From Blastococcus sp. DSM 46786 (GTDB lineage: Bacteria > Actinomycetota > Actinomycetes > Mycobacteriales > Geodermatophilaceae): a stretch of DNA of 64,000 nucleotides. Positions 16,563 to 24,616 of the stretch are shown one piece after another. The notes beneath the pieces were generated by a model, which was not told the DNA's origin, made no database searches, and worked only from the letters and a program-made list of their open reading frames with translations. Position 1 is the stretch's first letter. Each line of letters starts with the position of its first letter. The translations under genes were made by a program, and so were the position numbers. The DNA lies in the NCBI RefSeq assembly GCF_900109665.1, contig NZ_FOAO01000010.1:103520-167519 (forward strand), written 5' to 3'.

Positions 16563-17381
16563 TCACGCCCCGTCCTGCCGGTAGACGAGCACCGAGTGGC
16601 CGATGCGGATGACGTCGCCGTCGCTGAGCGCCTGGCGGGTGATGCGCCGGCCGTTGACGAGCGTGCCGTTGGTGGACCCCAGGTCGTCCACGGTGGCGAC
16701 GTCCCCGTCGAGGACGACGTCGACGTGCTTGCGGCTGACACCCGTGTCGGGGATGCGGATGTCGGCCTCGGTGCCGCGGCCGATGACGTTGCGCCCGGTG
16801 GACAGCTCGTGGCGCGTGCCGGGGCCGTCGACGACGAGCACGTGCGTCATCGTCGTGCGGGAGCCCGCGCGGCCGACGACGGAGGGGTCCTGCTTGCCCG
16901 TGTCGGTGGCCATCCGGCCGCGCAGCGGCGGGAGCGGGGGCAGCGGCGGGTGACCAGGCACCGGCGCGGAGGCCATCGGGGGCGCCTCGGCCCGCGCGTG
17001 GGGACGCGCCGGGTCGGCGACCTGGGAGCTGACCTCGAAGATGCCGGTGGTCAGCTCGTCGTCCCGTTCGAGGGCGACGGTGACCTTGTCGAAGACCTGG
17101 TAGCCCTCGTCCTCGATGTGCTCGGTGACCATGTCGGCGAGCTCGCCGGCCAGCTGGTCGGACCACTGGCCCAGGTGCTCGTAGTCGGTCTCGCCGAGGC
17201 GGACCACGTAGACGTTGGGTGCCAGGACACGGCCCTCGCCGAGGATCGAGCGCTGCTCGTCGGCCTCGCGCTGGAGGGCCTTGGCGATCTCGGCGGGGTG
17301 CACCTTGCCCTTGAAGAGACGGGCGAAGGCGAGCCCGACCATGCCTTCGAGCCGGCGCTCGAAGCGCTGCAGCACACCCAC
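16563..17381 (-). CDS. fhaA: FHA-domain protein FhaA
   Basis: This 272-residue protein has an N-terminal DUF3662 domain (VGVLQRFERRLEGMVGLAFARLFKGKVHPAEIA...), a short Pro-rich linker and a C-terminal FHA domain with GRGTEADIRIPD, SRKHVDV and GSTNGTLVNG. It is much shorter than tuberculosis FhaA, whose linker is far longer. FhaA binds phosphorylated MviN and restrains wall synthesis. GTG at 17381 has AGGAG six bases upstream. First gene of the leftward operon. Confidence 0.92.
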   Translation of the reverse strand: MGVLQRFERRLEGMVGLAFARLFKGKVHPAEIAKALQREADEQRSILGEGRVLAPNVYVVRLGETDYEHLGQWSDQLAGELADMVTEHIEDEGYQVFDKVTVALERDDELTTGIFEVSSQVADPARPHARAEAPPMASAPVPGHPPLPPLPPLRGRMATDTGKQDPSVVGRAGSRTTMTHVLVVDGPGTRHELSTGRNVIGRGTEADIRIPDTGVSRKHVDVVLDGDVATVDDLGSTNGTLVNGRRITRQALSDGDVIRIGHSVLVYRQDGA

Positions 17382-17426
17382 AGTCGCTCCTCTGCGCTCG
17401 CCGGACGTCCCACTCTGCCATCCGTG

Positions 17427-17454
17427 ATCGTAGCCGGGCCGGGCGCGGCTGACC
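17427..17454 (-). promoter_or_regulatory. Candidate promoter of the fhaA-pknB operon
   Basis: On the minus strand GGTCAG (17454-17449) and TACGAT (17432-17427) are separated by 16 bases and lie 46 bases before the fhaA GTG. The -10 fits TANNNT. The -35 is only a partial match, so this is a tentative sigma-A-type call. Confidence 0.4.
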
Positions 17455-17556
17455 GCCCAGGAAGGCGCGACGCCCCGCACGTCGTCCTCGCCCGCGCCGC
17501 GGCCGGACCCCCTCGGCGGCGGAGGCCTTCGCGGCTGCTACTGTCGTCCCTCGCCA

Positions 17557-17639
17557 GGGCAAGTGGCGGAATGGCAGACGCGCACGGTTCAGGTCCGTGT
17601 GTCCGAAAGGACGTGGGGGTTCAACTCCCCCCTTGCCCA
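17557..17639 (+). tRNA. tRNA-Leu (CAG anticodon), host of the island
   Basis: Acceptor GGGCAAG pairs with CTTGCCC (17632-17638). The anticodon stem CACGG/CCGTG encloses TTCAGGT with anticodon CAG, and a long variable arm (GTGTCCGAAAGGACGTG) marks it as a class II tRNA. Its last bases are repeated at 37372-37391, so the integrated element regenerates the 3' end and leaves the tRNA intact. Confidence 0.95.
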
Positions 17640-17640
17640 C
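17621..17640. repeat. attL core: 20-bp direct repeat in the tRNA-Leu 3' end
   Basis: TCAACTCCCCCCTTGCCCAC covers the 3' half of the T arm and the acceptor strand of tRNA-Leu. It is identical to 37372-37391. Flanking bases differ on both sides, which sets the repeat at exactly 20 bp. Confidence 0.9.
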
Positions 17641-17645
17641 TCCGG

Positions 17646-17663
17646 ACTGGGGAATCCCCCAGT
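17646..17663. repeat. Near-end palindrome, left copy
   Basis: ACTGGGG-AATC-CCCCAGT has 7-bp perfect arms and lies six bases inside attL. A 16/17 copy lies at 37346-37362, nine bases inside attR. It may bind the integrase or a directionality factor; a tRNA terminator role is possible for this copy only. Confidence 0.55.
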
Positions 17664-17815
17664 CCTCGCAGAAGGCCGGGACTCAGTCCCGAGCTGCGGA
17701 CGGCAGGCCTCACCGGCCACCGTCCGCAGCTCGCGGAGACCGGCCAGCATCCGCGGGCGAAGATCTGAGCCCCGGGGCGACTGACACCGCCGGATCCCCC
17801 GGCACCAGTCCCTCC

Positions 17816-18463
17816 ATGCCCGCTGGACTGGACACCGCTCACCGCACCGCAGCCCGCGTCGCCGCCATCCGCGCGCCGCACCCGGGCACTGACGCCCTCC
17901 GCCGGAAGGCCGCGCCGCGCAGTGCCGGTGGCCGTGCCGCCGCCGAGGTGCTGGCACCGGTCGTGCACATCTCCGACCGCGCCCCGCGGCCGCCGCGCGA
18001 CGGCGCCGTCCGGGACGCGCACGCGCCGCGCATCGACGCGCAGAACCGGGTCAACCTCGGCAAGGCGTTGCGCGCACTCGGCTGGACCCCGGAGACCCTG
18101 CTCGTCGCAGCCCGGGAGAACGGGCACGTCGTCATCCGCGCCGCCGCCGACAGCCCGCTGCTGACCCGGGTGCCCGTCGACGCCGACCGCCGCCTGACCC
18201 TGCCGCCGGCCGTGCTCGTCGCCCTCGACGTCCGCCCCGGTGACCAGGTGCTGGCTGGCGTCGTCGTCGACACCGCCGAGCTGCACCTGTTCGCGGTCGC
18301 CGACGCACTGCAGTTGCTGACCGGTGTGCTGCCAGCCGGATCGCAGGCCGAGGGCTCGCCGGAGCCTGCGCTGCGTGCCGCCGGCGGCAGTCGCATCAAG
18401 GGCCGCTGGCGGGCCGCCGAAGGCAGTGCTCGGACCAGTGGCGACGGCCGCGCCGGGGACTGA
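17816..18463 (+). CDS. AbrB-like DNA-binding protein (two swapped-hairpin repeats)
   Basis: The product is 215 residues from ATG at 17816; the frame is open further upstream into the tRNA but no ribosome site supports that. Two successive AbrB/MazE-like beta-hairpin units are visible: RIDAQNRVNLGKALRALGWTPE...ENGHVVIRA (about 75-115) and VDADRRLTLPPAVLVALDVRPGDQVLAGVV (about 120-150). This suggests a sequence-specific DNA binder acting as a regulator or accessory factor. It is the first gene inside attL, just before the integrase module. The C-terminus is low-complexity. Confidence 0.6.
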   Translation: MPAGLDTAHRTAARVAAIRAPHPGTDALRRKAAPRSAGGRAAAEVLAPVVHISDRAPRPPRDGAVRDAHAPRIDAQNRVNLGKALRALGWTPETLLVAARENGHVVIRAAADSPLLTRVPVDADRRLTLPPAVLVALDVRPGDQVLAGVVVDTAELHLFAVADALQLLTGVLPAGSQAEGSPEPALRAAGGSRIKGRWRAAEGSARTSGDGRAGD

Positions 18464-18531
18464 TTGACCAACTCATCGAGGGGCGGACCGTGCCGGTGGT
18501 CCCCAACGGCAACTGAACGGAGCCAACAACC

Positions 18532-19059
18532 ATGTCCCGCAACACCGCCATCCTGCAGCAGTACCTCGACTCGCTCACCGAGGAGTGCGACGACGACTGC
18601 GACTTCGTCCTCGTCGAGGACTACAGAGACATCGCGGCCGTGATGAGCATGCCCGCCGGGCCCGACCGGGTTCGGTGCGCTGACCGCTGGGCCGAGACGC
18701 GCAGCCAGGTGCTTCCTGACGGCCGGGGGTTCTACGCGGTCATCTCCCGTGAGGCCGATGGCGAGCTCAACGCCACCGGGCACGCCGACCCCCACTCGAT
18801 GGCGAGGGAGTACCTGCGCATCAGCGAGGACATCCTGGGCCGCCCACGTGGCACCAACATCGGCAAGGCCGGGGCTGGCTACCTCCTCCAGCGGATGGTG
18901 GCCGACCAGGACGACACGTTCTTCCGGGTCGTCGGCCTGACCTTCCACGGCGCCATCGGCGTCGTCTCCCTCGACCTCGTGGGGCTGGACGACCACGGCG
19001 AGCCCGTCCCCGGCACCGAGAGGAGCGTCTTCAGCCTTGACGGCTGGCAGGTGCTCTGA
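18532..19059 (+). CDS. Hypothetical protein next to the integrase
   Basis: I do not recognise this 175-residue protein. It is acidic at the N-terminus (TEECDDDCDFVLVEDYRD), has no signal peptide or membrane helix, and shows alternating strands and helices, so it is probably a soluble folded protein. ATG has GGAGCC ten bases upstream. It lies between the AbrB-like gene and the integrase and is followed by its own hairpin terminator, so it forms a separate transcription unit from the integrase. Confidence 0.6.
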   Translation: MSRNTAILQQYLDSLTEECDDDCDFVLVEDYRDIAAVMSMPAGPDRVRCADRWAETRSQVLPDGRGFYAVISREADGELNATGHADPHSMAREYLRISEDILGRPRGTNIGKAGAGYLLQRMVADQDDTFFRVVGLTFHGAIGVVSLDLVGLDDHGEPVPGTERSVFSLDGWQVL

Positions 19060-19072
19060 CCAGCGCTCCAAC

Positions 19073-19112
19073 GAAGGCCCCCATCTGCTCCCGCGAGCGG
19101 GTGGGGGCCTTC
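19073..19112 (+). terminator. Hairpin terminator before the integrase gene
   Basis: GAAGGCCCCCA and its complement form an 11-bp stem 13 bases after the upstream stop; the loop contains a second CCCGC/GCGGG pairing. Confidence 0.75.
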
Positions 19113-19320
19113 TGCTGTTCCGAGCCCCGCCGGGCCAAGGCCGAGTGCCCCCTCGCAGCCGGTGTCCGATGACCTCACGGTCTGGCGCCGCGGCGGAAAC
19201 CGGCGCCGATCCCCTCGGCCCGATCTCGGTTCTCCAGGTGACTGCGCAGCGGCTGATCGCCCGCACCGTCCGGCTCGCCAACACCCGAGCCGGCGCCGCC
19301 GGCCGCACCGAGGAGAACCC

Positions 19321-20541
19321 ATGTCCCACCCCGAGCCGACCGCTGCGACCAACTCCGACACCGCCGCTCCGGCCGGCCCCCTCGCCGAGTACGCCGCGGC
19401 GATGGCGAAGGTCCGGCAGCTCGTCGACGCCGGACTCGTCACCCCCGAGGCCCTCGGCTTCCAGTCCCCGGTCGCCGCCGCAGGTCCGGCCGCGACCCTC
19501 GTCCCCGGCGAGCGCATCACCATCGCCGACCTGGCCACCAAGACGCTCGACGGGCTCAAGGGCGGCACCAAGAGGACCTACCGCTCCTACATCCGCTTCC
19601 TCGCCGAGGGCTGGCCGCTGGACGTGCCGCCGGAGGAGAAGGTGTACCCGGGCCTGGGGGAGAAGTGGGCCGACGAGGTCCTGCCCAGCCACCTCGAAGA
19701 GGCCCTCCGCCACATCGAGTCCCGCGCGCTGGACAGCGCCGCCACTCGGGCGGCCAACCGTGAGGCCGCCGGGCGGGAGGTCCGCACCAGCACCGCCGGT
19801 GGCGCGAAGTACAACGCAGTGGGCGCCTGGCGGCGCATGTTCAAGGTCGCCGTCAAGGACCGCCACCTCGCGAAGGCCTTCGATCCCTCCCAGGAAATCA
19901 GCAAGCCCAAGCGCCGCGACGGCACCCGCATGGCCTTCGAGCAGTTCCAGCTCGACGACGTCTGGGCCGTGGCCACCGGAACCGGCGACGACCCCGTGCT
20001 CGACGAGCACGTCCTGGAGACCATCCTCATCGCCGGGGCCCGCCAGGAGGGCATCCTCAACCTGACCCTCGGCGGGCTGGACCACGTCGAGTGCACCATT
20101 CGGCTCGACGAGAAGTTCGGCAAGGTCGTCCACCAGCCGGTGCCCGACTGGTTCATCGCCAAGCTGCACGCCTTCGCGGTCGGCCGGGGTGCAACCCGGC
20201 CCGGCGACGCCGTCTTCCGCTACCACCCGGGCGGCCGCCGGCGCGGAGCCCCCATCGGCAGCCGCCGCTTCGACTACCTCTTCGAGGACCGCATCCAGGC
20301 CCGCCTGCCCTGGGCGGACAAGGAGCAGGTCACCGGCCACACCGTGCGGCACCACGCCATCACGGTGGTCGAGCGCGAGTTCAGCCACGCGGTGTCGGTG
20401 GCCTTCGCCAGGCACGAGCCCGAGGGCGTCAACGGCCGGTACACGGTGGCCCGGCCGAAGGAGGTCGCCGCGGCCGTCGTCGCGCTCTACGGCGGCGACC
20501 ACCCCTGGCTGCACCGCGAGCCGCGGCCGCGCACCGACTGA
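19321..20541 (+). CDS. Tyrosine recombinase (site-specific integrase)
   Basis: The integrase is 406 residues, starting at ATG with AGGAGA six bases upstream; an earlier start at 19162 lacks a ribosome site. Catalytic residues of the tyrosine recombinase family can be placed: Arg241 (GARQEG), His340-x-x-Arg343 (HTVRHH), His365 and nucleophile Tyr374 (GRYTVA), with normal spacing. An N-terminal core-binding domain (about 80-190, KGGTKRTYRSYIRF) precedes it. It probably recombines the 20-bp tRNA-Leu core. No excisionase gene was recognised. It is divergent in sequence from well-known phage integrases. Confidence 0.85.
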   Translation: MSHPEPTAATNSDTAAPAGPLAEYAAAMAKVRQLVDAGLVTPEALGFQSPVAAAGPAATLVPGERITIADLATKTLDGLKGGTKRTYRSYIRFLAEGWPLDVPPEEKVYPGLGEKWADEVLPSHLEEALRHIESRALDSAATRAANREAAGREVRTSTAGGAKYNAVGAWRRMFKVAVKDRHLAKAFDPSQEISKPKRRDGTRMAFEQFQLDDVWAVATGTGDDPVLDEHVLETILIAGARQEGILNLTLGGLDHVECTIRLDEKFGKVVHQPVPDWFIAKLHAFAVGRGATRPGDAVFRYHPGGRRRGAPIGSRRFDYLFEDRIQARLPWADKEQVTGHTVRHHAITVVEREFSHAVSVAFARHEPEGVNGRYTVARPKEVAAAVVALYGGDHPWLHREPRPRTD

Positions 20542-20554
20542 CGCCGTCGCCGCC

Positions 20555-20588
20555 CGCAGGGGCCCCACCGCCGGGTGGGGCACCTGCG
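20555..20588 (+). terminator. Hairpin terminator after the integrase
   Basis: A 15-bp stem with one mismatch (CGCAGGGGCCCCACC / GGTGGGGCACCTGCG) starts 14 bases after the stop. Confidence 0.75.
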
Positions 20589-20793
20589 GCGTTTCGGCGG
20601 GGATCTCCGCACCGCCGTCCGGCCGTGTGGAACCCCGGGGTGCTCATCACCCAAGGGCGGTCGGCGGCTGCACCCGGGCGGGTGGGCAGGTCTCGGTGGG
20701 CCCCGTCCTCGCCCTCCAGGCGCCGCCGCGTCGGCGCGCGATCGGCTCGCCGGCCGGCGTCACCGGCTGAACCGCAAGCCGAGCAGGGCTGTG

Positions 20794-20816
20794 CTTATAC
20801 CCCAGGGGGGTATAAG
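20794..20816 (+). promoter_or_regulatory. CsoR-type copper operator upstream of the P-type ATPase gene
   Basis: CTTATACCCC-AGG-GGGGTATAAG is an inverted repeat with perfect 10-bp arms and a G/C-rich centre, the form bound by CsoR-family copper sensors. It lies 98 bases before the ATG of the ATPase gene. No csoR gene is in the window, so a chromosomal CsoR, or another regulator, would have to bind it. The rest of the 372-bp gap holds no gene. Confidence 0.7.
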
Positions 20817-20913
20817 GTTAGCGTCGGTGCAGGTCCCCCGGCGCTGCCACTCACCCGTCTCCGGCGGGTCCGGCGGCCGGCCGGTGGAGCAGTGCGAGGC
20901 AGAGGGGAAGGTC

Positions 20914-23214
20914 ATGTCAGATCCGACGAACGGCCCGGGCCGCCACGCGGGGCAGCCGGACGCGGCGGTGCCCGGCCACCACCACGGCCACGGGCCGACG
21001 CACGGACAGGGACTGCCGGTCGCCGCCGGCGACGGCCGCGTGGGCGTGGAGGACCCGCTGCGCGCCGCCGCCGGCTCCACCCCCGACGGCCACGCGGTGC
21101 ACGGCGGGCACGACGACCACGGTGGCCAGGGAGACCTCGGCGGTCACGCGGCGCACGGCGGGCACGCCGGCCACGGCGGTGATCACGTGGCGATGTTCCG
21201 TCGGCTGTTCTGGCTGATGCTGACGCTGGCGGTGCCGACGGTGCTGCTCAGCGGCATGTTCGCCGACATCGTCGGCTACACGCTGCCCGACGTCCCCGGC
21301 CTGGAGTGGGTGTCCCCGGTGCTGGGGACGGTGATCTACGTCTGGGGTGGGTGGCCGTTCCTCACCGGCGCGATCGGGGAGATCCGGGCCCGCAAGCCCG
21401 GGATGATGCTGCTCATCGGCATGGCCATCACCGTGGCCTTCCTCTCCTCCTGGGGCTCGACAGTGGGCCTGCTCTCCCACGAGCTGGACTTCTGGTGGGA
21501 GCTCGCGCTGCTGATCGTGATCATGCTGCTCGGCCACTGGCTGGAGATGCGATCGCTGGCCCAGACCTCCTCGGCGCTGGACTCGCTGGCCGCGCTGCTG
21601 CCCGATGAGGCGGAGAAGGTGGTCGGCGACCAGGTGGTCACGGTGCCCCCGGCCGAACTCGTCCTCGGCGACGTGGTCATCGTCCGCCCCGGCGGCCGGG
21701 TGCCGGCCGACGGCGAGGTCGTCGACGGAACCGCCGACGTGGACGAGTCGATGATCACGGGCGAGTCCAGGCCGGTGCGCCGGGGAGTCGGCGACACCGT
21801 GGTGGCCGGCACCGTGGCCACCGACACCGCGATCCGGGTGCGGGTGGCCGCGGTCGGGGAGGACACCGCGCTGGCCGGCATCCAGCGGCTGGTTGCCGAG
21901 GCGCAGTCCTCCACCACGCGGGCTCAACTGCTCGCCGACCGGGCCGCCGGCTGGCTGTTCTGGTTCGCCGTGACCGCCGCGGCGATCACCGCCGTCGTGT
22001 GGAGCCTCTACGGCGCGCCGGACAGCGCGCTGGTCCGGGTGATCACGGTGCTGGTCATCGCCTGCCCGCACGCCCTGGGGCTGGCGATCCCGCTGGTGGT
22101 GTCGATCTCCACCGAGCGGGCGGCGCGCGGCGGTGTGCTGGTCAAGGACCGCGGGGCGATGGAGCGGATGCGCACTGTCGACACCGTGCTGTTCGACAAG
22201 ACCGGCACGCTGACCCGCGGGGAGCCGGCGGTCACCCACGTCACCGGGGTCGGCCGGACCGAGGACGAGGTGCTCGCGCTGGCCGCCGCCGCGGAAGCCG
22301 ACAGCGAGCACCCGCTGGCCCGCGCGATCGTCGCCGCCGCCCACCGGCAGGGCCTGCCCGTATCGCCGGCCACGGCGTTCCGCGCGTCGGCCGCGGTCGG
22401 GGTCACCGCCACCATCGACGGGCACACCGTCGCCGTCGGCGGGCCGAACCTGCTGACCGAGCACGGCCTGGCGCCACTGGCCGACACCCGGCCGTGGGCA
22501 GCCGAGGGTGCGACGGTGCTGCACGTCCTCGTGGACGGGGACGTCGCCGGAGCGCTGGCCCTGGCCGACGAGATCCGGCCGGAGTCCCGGCAGGCGATCG
22601 ACGCCCTGCACGCCTTCGGCGTCGACGTCGTCATGATCACCGGCGACGCCGAGCCGGTCGCCCGCGCGGTGGCCGCCGAGCTCGGCATCGACCAGGTGTT
22701 CGCTGGGGTCCGTCCGGAGGACAAGGCCGAGAAGGTCGCCGTCCTGCAGTCCCAGGGCCGGGCCGTGGCCTTCACCGGCGATGGCGTCAACGACGCACCA
22801 GCCCTCGCCCAGGCCGATGTGGGCATCGCGATCGGCGCCGGCACCGACGTGGCGATCGGCTCCGCCGGGATCATCCTGGCCTCCTCCGACCCGCGCGCGG
22901 TGGTGTCGGTGATCCGGCTGTCGCGGGCCAGCTACCGCAAGATGCAGCAGAACCTGTGGGCCGGCGCCGGCTACAACCTGGTCGCGGTGCCGCTGGCCGC
23001 CGGGGTGCTGGCCCCGGTCGGGTTCGTCCTGCCGATGGAGGTCGGCGCGCTGCTGATGAGCCTGTCCACCGTCGTCGTGGCGTCCAACGCCCAGCTGCTG
23101 CGGCGGCTGGACCTGCGCCCGGAGGCCAGCGTCGCCGAGGTCACCGCCGGCCGGCTGGCTCCGGAACGGCGGTCCGCGGCGGCCGCCGAGCCGACCGCGG
23201 CCGGGCGGCGCTGA
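20914..23214 (+). CDS. CopB-type heavy-metal P-type ATPase
   Basis: The 766-residue ATPase starts at ATG after GAGGGGAAGG. A His-rich N-terminal tail (about 10-90, many HGH and HDDH runs) replaces the CxxC domains of CopA. Membrane helices carry the CPH metal site (Cys384-Pro-His386). Cytoplasmic motifs are TGES (282-285), DKTGT with phospho-Asp428, a SEHPLA nucleotide-binding motif and GDGVNDAP (Asp623). CPH plus a His-rich tail is the mark of CopB (P1B-3) pumps, which export copper or silver. It is the first gene of the metal cassette, under the CsoR-like operator. Confidence 0.92.
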   Translation: MSDPTNGPGRHAGQPDAAVPGHHHGHGPTHGQGLPVAAGDGRVGVEDPLRAAAGSTPDGHAVHGGHDDHGGQGDLGGHAAHGGHAGHGGDHVAMFRRLFWLMLTLAVPTVLLSGMFADIVGYTLPDVPGLEWVSPVLGTVIYVWGGWPFLTGAIGEIRARKPGMMLLIGMAITVAFLSSWGSTVGLLSHELDFWWELALLIVIMLLGHWLEMRSLAQTSSALDSLAALLPDEAEKVVGDQVVTVPPAELVLGDVVIVRPGGRVPADGEVVDGTADVDESMITGESRPVRRGVGDTVVAGTVATDTAIRVRVAAVGEDTALAGIQRLVAEAQSSTTRAQLLADRAAGWLFWFAVTAAAITAVVWSLYGAPDSALVRVITVLVIACPHALGLAIPLVVSISTERAARGGVLVKDRGAMERMRTVDTVLFDKTGTLTRGEPAVTHVTGVGRTEDEVLALAAAAEADSEHPLARAIVAAAHRQGLPVSPATAFRASAAVGVTATIDGHTVAVGGPNLLTEHGLAPLADTRPWAAEGATVLHVLVDGDVAGALALADEIRPESRQAIDALHAFGVDVVMITGDAEPVARAVAAELGIDQVFAGVRPEDKAEKVAVLQSQGRAVAFTGDGVNDAPALAQADVGIAIGAGTDVAIGSAGIILASSDPRAVVSVIRLSRASYRKMQQNLWAGAGYNLVAVPLAAGVLAPVGFVLPMEVGALLMSLSTVVVASNAQLLRRLDLRPEASVAEVTAGRLAPERRSAAAAEPTAAGRR

Positions 23215-23287
23215 CCGGCTCCGGCCGCCGGGCACCGTCCCGGCGGCCGGGACTGCGGGCGTCGTAGCCTCGCTGAGGAAAGGGGGG

Positions 23288-23788
23288 GTGGGCATGGCGG
23301 CACGAGGATGGGCAGCGCTGCTGCTGCTGGCCGCCGTCTTCGCCATGCACGGCCTGCAGTGCACCGCCGTCGGCACCGATCACACGGCCGGACACGGCAC
23401 TGCAGGGATCGCTGTGGCCCCCGCCGAGCAGCTTGAGGGTGGTCTGCACGCAGGGGCGGTGAGCCCCGGCCCCGACGCGCACAGTGCCGTCCACGACAGG
23501 AACCCCGGCAGCGTGCACGCCGCCGCCGCGATGGCTGCCGCCGCCCCTCTGGCCGGCCTGCTGACCGCCGGCCACGACAGCACGGCGCCGGCCGGAGCGG
23601 CCGGGCACCTGTGGACGCTGTGCCTGGCGGTGCTCGCCGCCGGGCTGGCGGTGCTGGTCGCCCTGCTGCTGCCCCGCCTGCTGACGCTGCTGCCGGCGGC
23701 GTGGGCGCGGCTGCGCGCGCACGCCTCCACCGGCCTGGCGCCCCTGCGCCCGCCGGACCTGCACGCCCTCTGCCTGCTGCGGATCTAG
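23288..23788 (+). CDS. Small membrane protein of the copper cassette (DUF6153-like)
   Basis: This 166-residue protein has an N-terminal hydrophobic segment (about 5-20, ending MHGLQC), a His/Ala-rich middle and a second helix (about 113-140). The layout resembles the DUF6153 group found beside copper genes in actinobacteria; that name is a tentative recognition. GTG at 23288 has GAGG eight to nine bases upstream. The ATG at 23294 is nearly as good. It lies 73 bases after copB and is probably in the same transcript. Function unknown. Confidence 0.55.
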   Translation: MGMAARGWAALLLLAAVFAMHGLQCTAVGTDHTAGHGTAGIAVAPAEQLEGGLHAGAVSPGPDAHSAVHDRNPGSVHAAAAMAAAAPLAGLLTAGHDSTAPAGAAGHLWTLCLAVLAAGLAVLVALLLPRLLTLLPAAWARLRAHASTGLAPLRPPDLHALCLLRI

Positions 23789-23891
23789 GCCGACCGCCTC
23801 CACCGCCCCCGCCTCAGCGCCCGTGCTGGCCCGGCGGCGGTGTACGCGCACGTCCACCGGCCAACTTCTGCAGCTTCAGGAGACATCCACC

Positions 23892-24533
23892 ATGACCCGC
23901 ACCACCGCACGCCTGACCAGCCTCACCGTTGCCCTGCTCGCCGGCGCACTCGTCCTCGCCGGCTGCGCCGACGACGACAACGACGCCGCCGGGCACGGCT
24001 CGATGATGAACGACACCGGCTCCTCGGCCAGCTCCTCGGCCGAGCAGGCCGAGTTCAACGACGCCGACGTCACCTTCGCCCAAGGCATGATCCCGCACCA
24101 CCGGCAGGCGATCGTCATGGCCGAGCTCGCCGAAGGACGCGCCGCCGACCCGCGCGTGCTCGACCTGGCCGCCCGCATCCAGGCCGCGCAGGACCCCGAG
24201 ATCGAGACGATGTCCGGCTGGCTGCAGGACTGGGACGCCGACGGCGGCCACATGGACGGCATGGACGACGGCATGGGTGCCATGGATCACGGCGAGGGCG
24301 GGATGATGTCCGAGGGCGACATGCACGCGTTGATGTCCGCCACCGGCCCGCAGTTCGACCGCCTCTTCCTCGAGCAGATGATCGTGCACCACCAGGGCGC
24401 GGTGGAGATGGCGGCCGAGCACTCCGCGAACGGCCGCAACGCCGAGGCGCTCGCGCTGGCCCAGTCCATCCGCGACAACCAGAACGCCGAGATCGCCGAG
24501 ATGCAGCAGCTGCTCACCGAGCTGGGCGGCTGA
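23892..24533 (+). CDS. DUF305 lipoprotein (copper-binding CopM-like)
   Basis: This 213-residue lipoprotein has a signal peptide and lipobox LAGC (Cys about 24). Two DUF305 helical units follow, with MIPHHRQAIVMAELA and MIVHHQGAVEMA, and a Met/His/Asp-rich linker (MDGMDDGMGAMDHGEGGMM). DUF305 proteins bind copper or silver outside the cytoplasm. The ATG follows CAGGAG by eight bases. It lies about 100 bases after the DUF6153-like gene, with a hairpin after the stop. Confidence 0.88.
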   Translation: MTRTTARLTSLTVALLAGALVLAGCADDDNDAAGHGSMMNDTGSSASSSAEQAEFNDADVTFAQGMIPHHRQAIVMAELAEGRAADPRVLDLAARIQAAQDPEIETMSGWLQDWDADGGHMDGMDDGMGAMDHGEGGMMSEGDMHALMSATGPQFDRLFLEQMIVHHQGAVEMAAEHSANGRNAEALALAQSIRDNQNAEIAEMQQLLTELGG

Positions 24534-24540
24534 CCCGGCC

Positions 24541-24574
24541 GCGGCGGGGCCGGCGCTCAGGCCCGCCCCGCCGC
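24541..24574 (+). terminator. Hairpin after the DUF305 lipoprotein gene
   Basis: GCGGCGGGGC and its exact complement with a 14-base loop, seven bases after the stop. It may end or attenuate the copB transcript. Confidence 0.6.
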
Positions 24575-24616
24575 GCACCGGCCCGGTCCGCCCTCGCACC
24601 GCCCTGGAGCATTCGC

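Noticed and set aside
17839-20583. Very long minus-strand reading frame opposite the AbrB-like, unknown and integrase genes
   Set aside because: It is a GC-rich shadow of three plus-strand genes with proper ribosome sites and motifs; its own product shows no domain.
20917-23376. Long minus-strand frame opposite copB
   Set aside because: It mirrors the ATPase coding sequence, is full of His/Gly/Arg low complexity and has no ribosome site.
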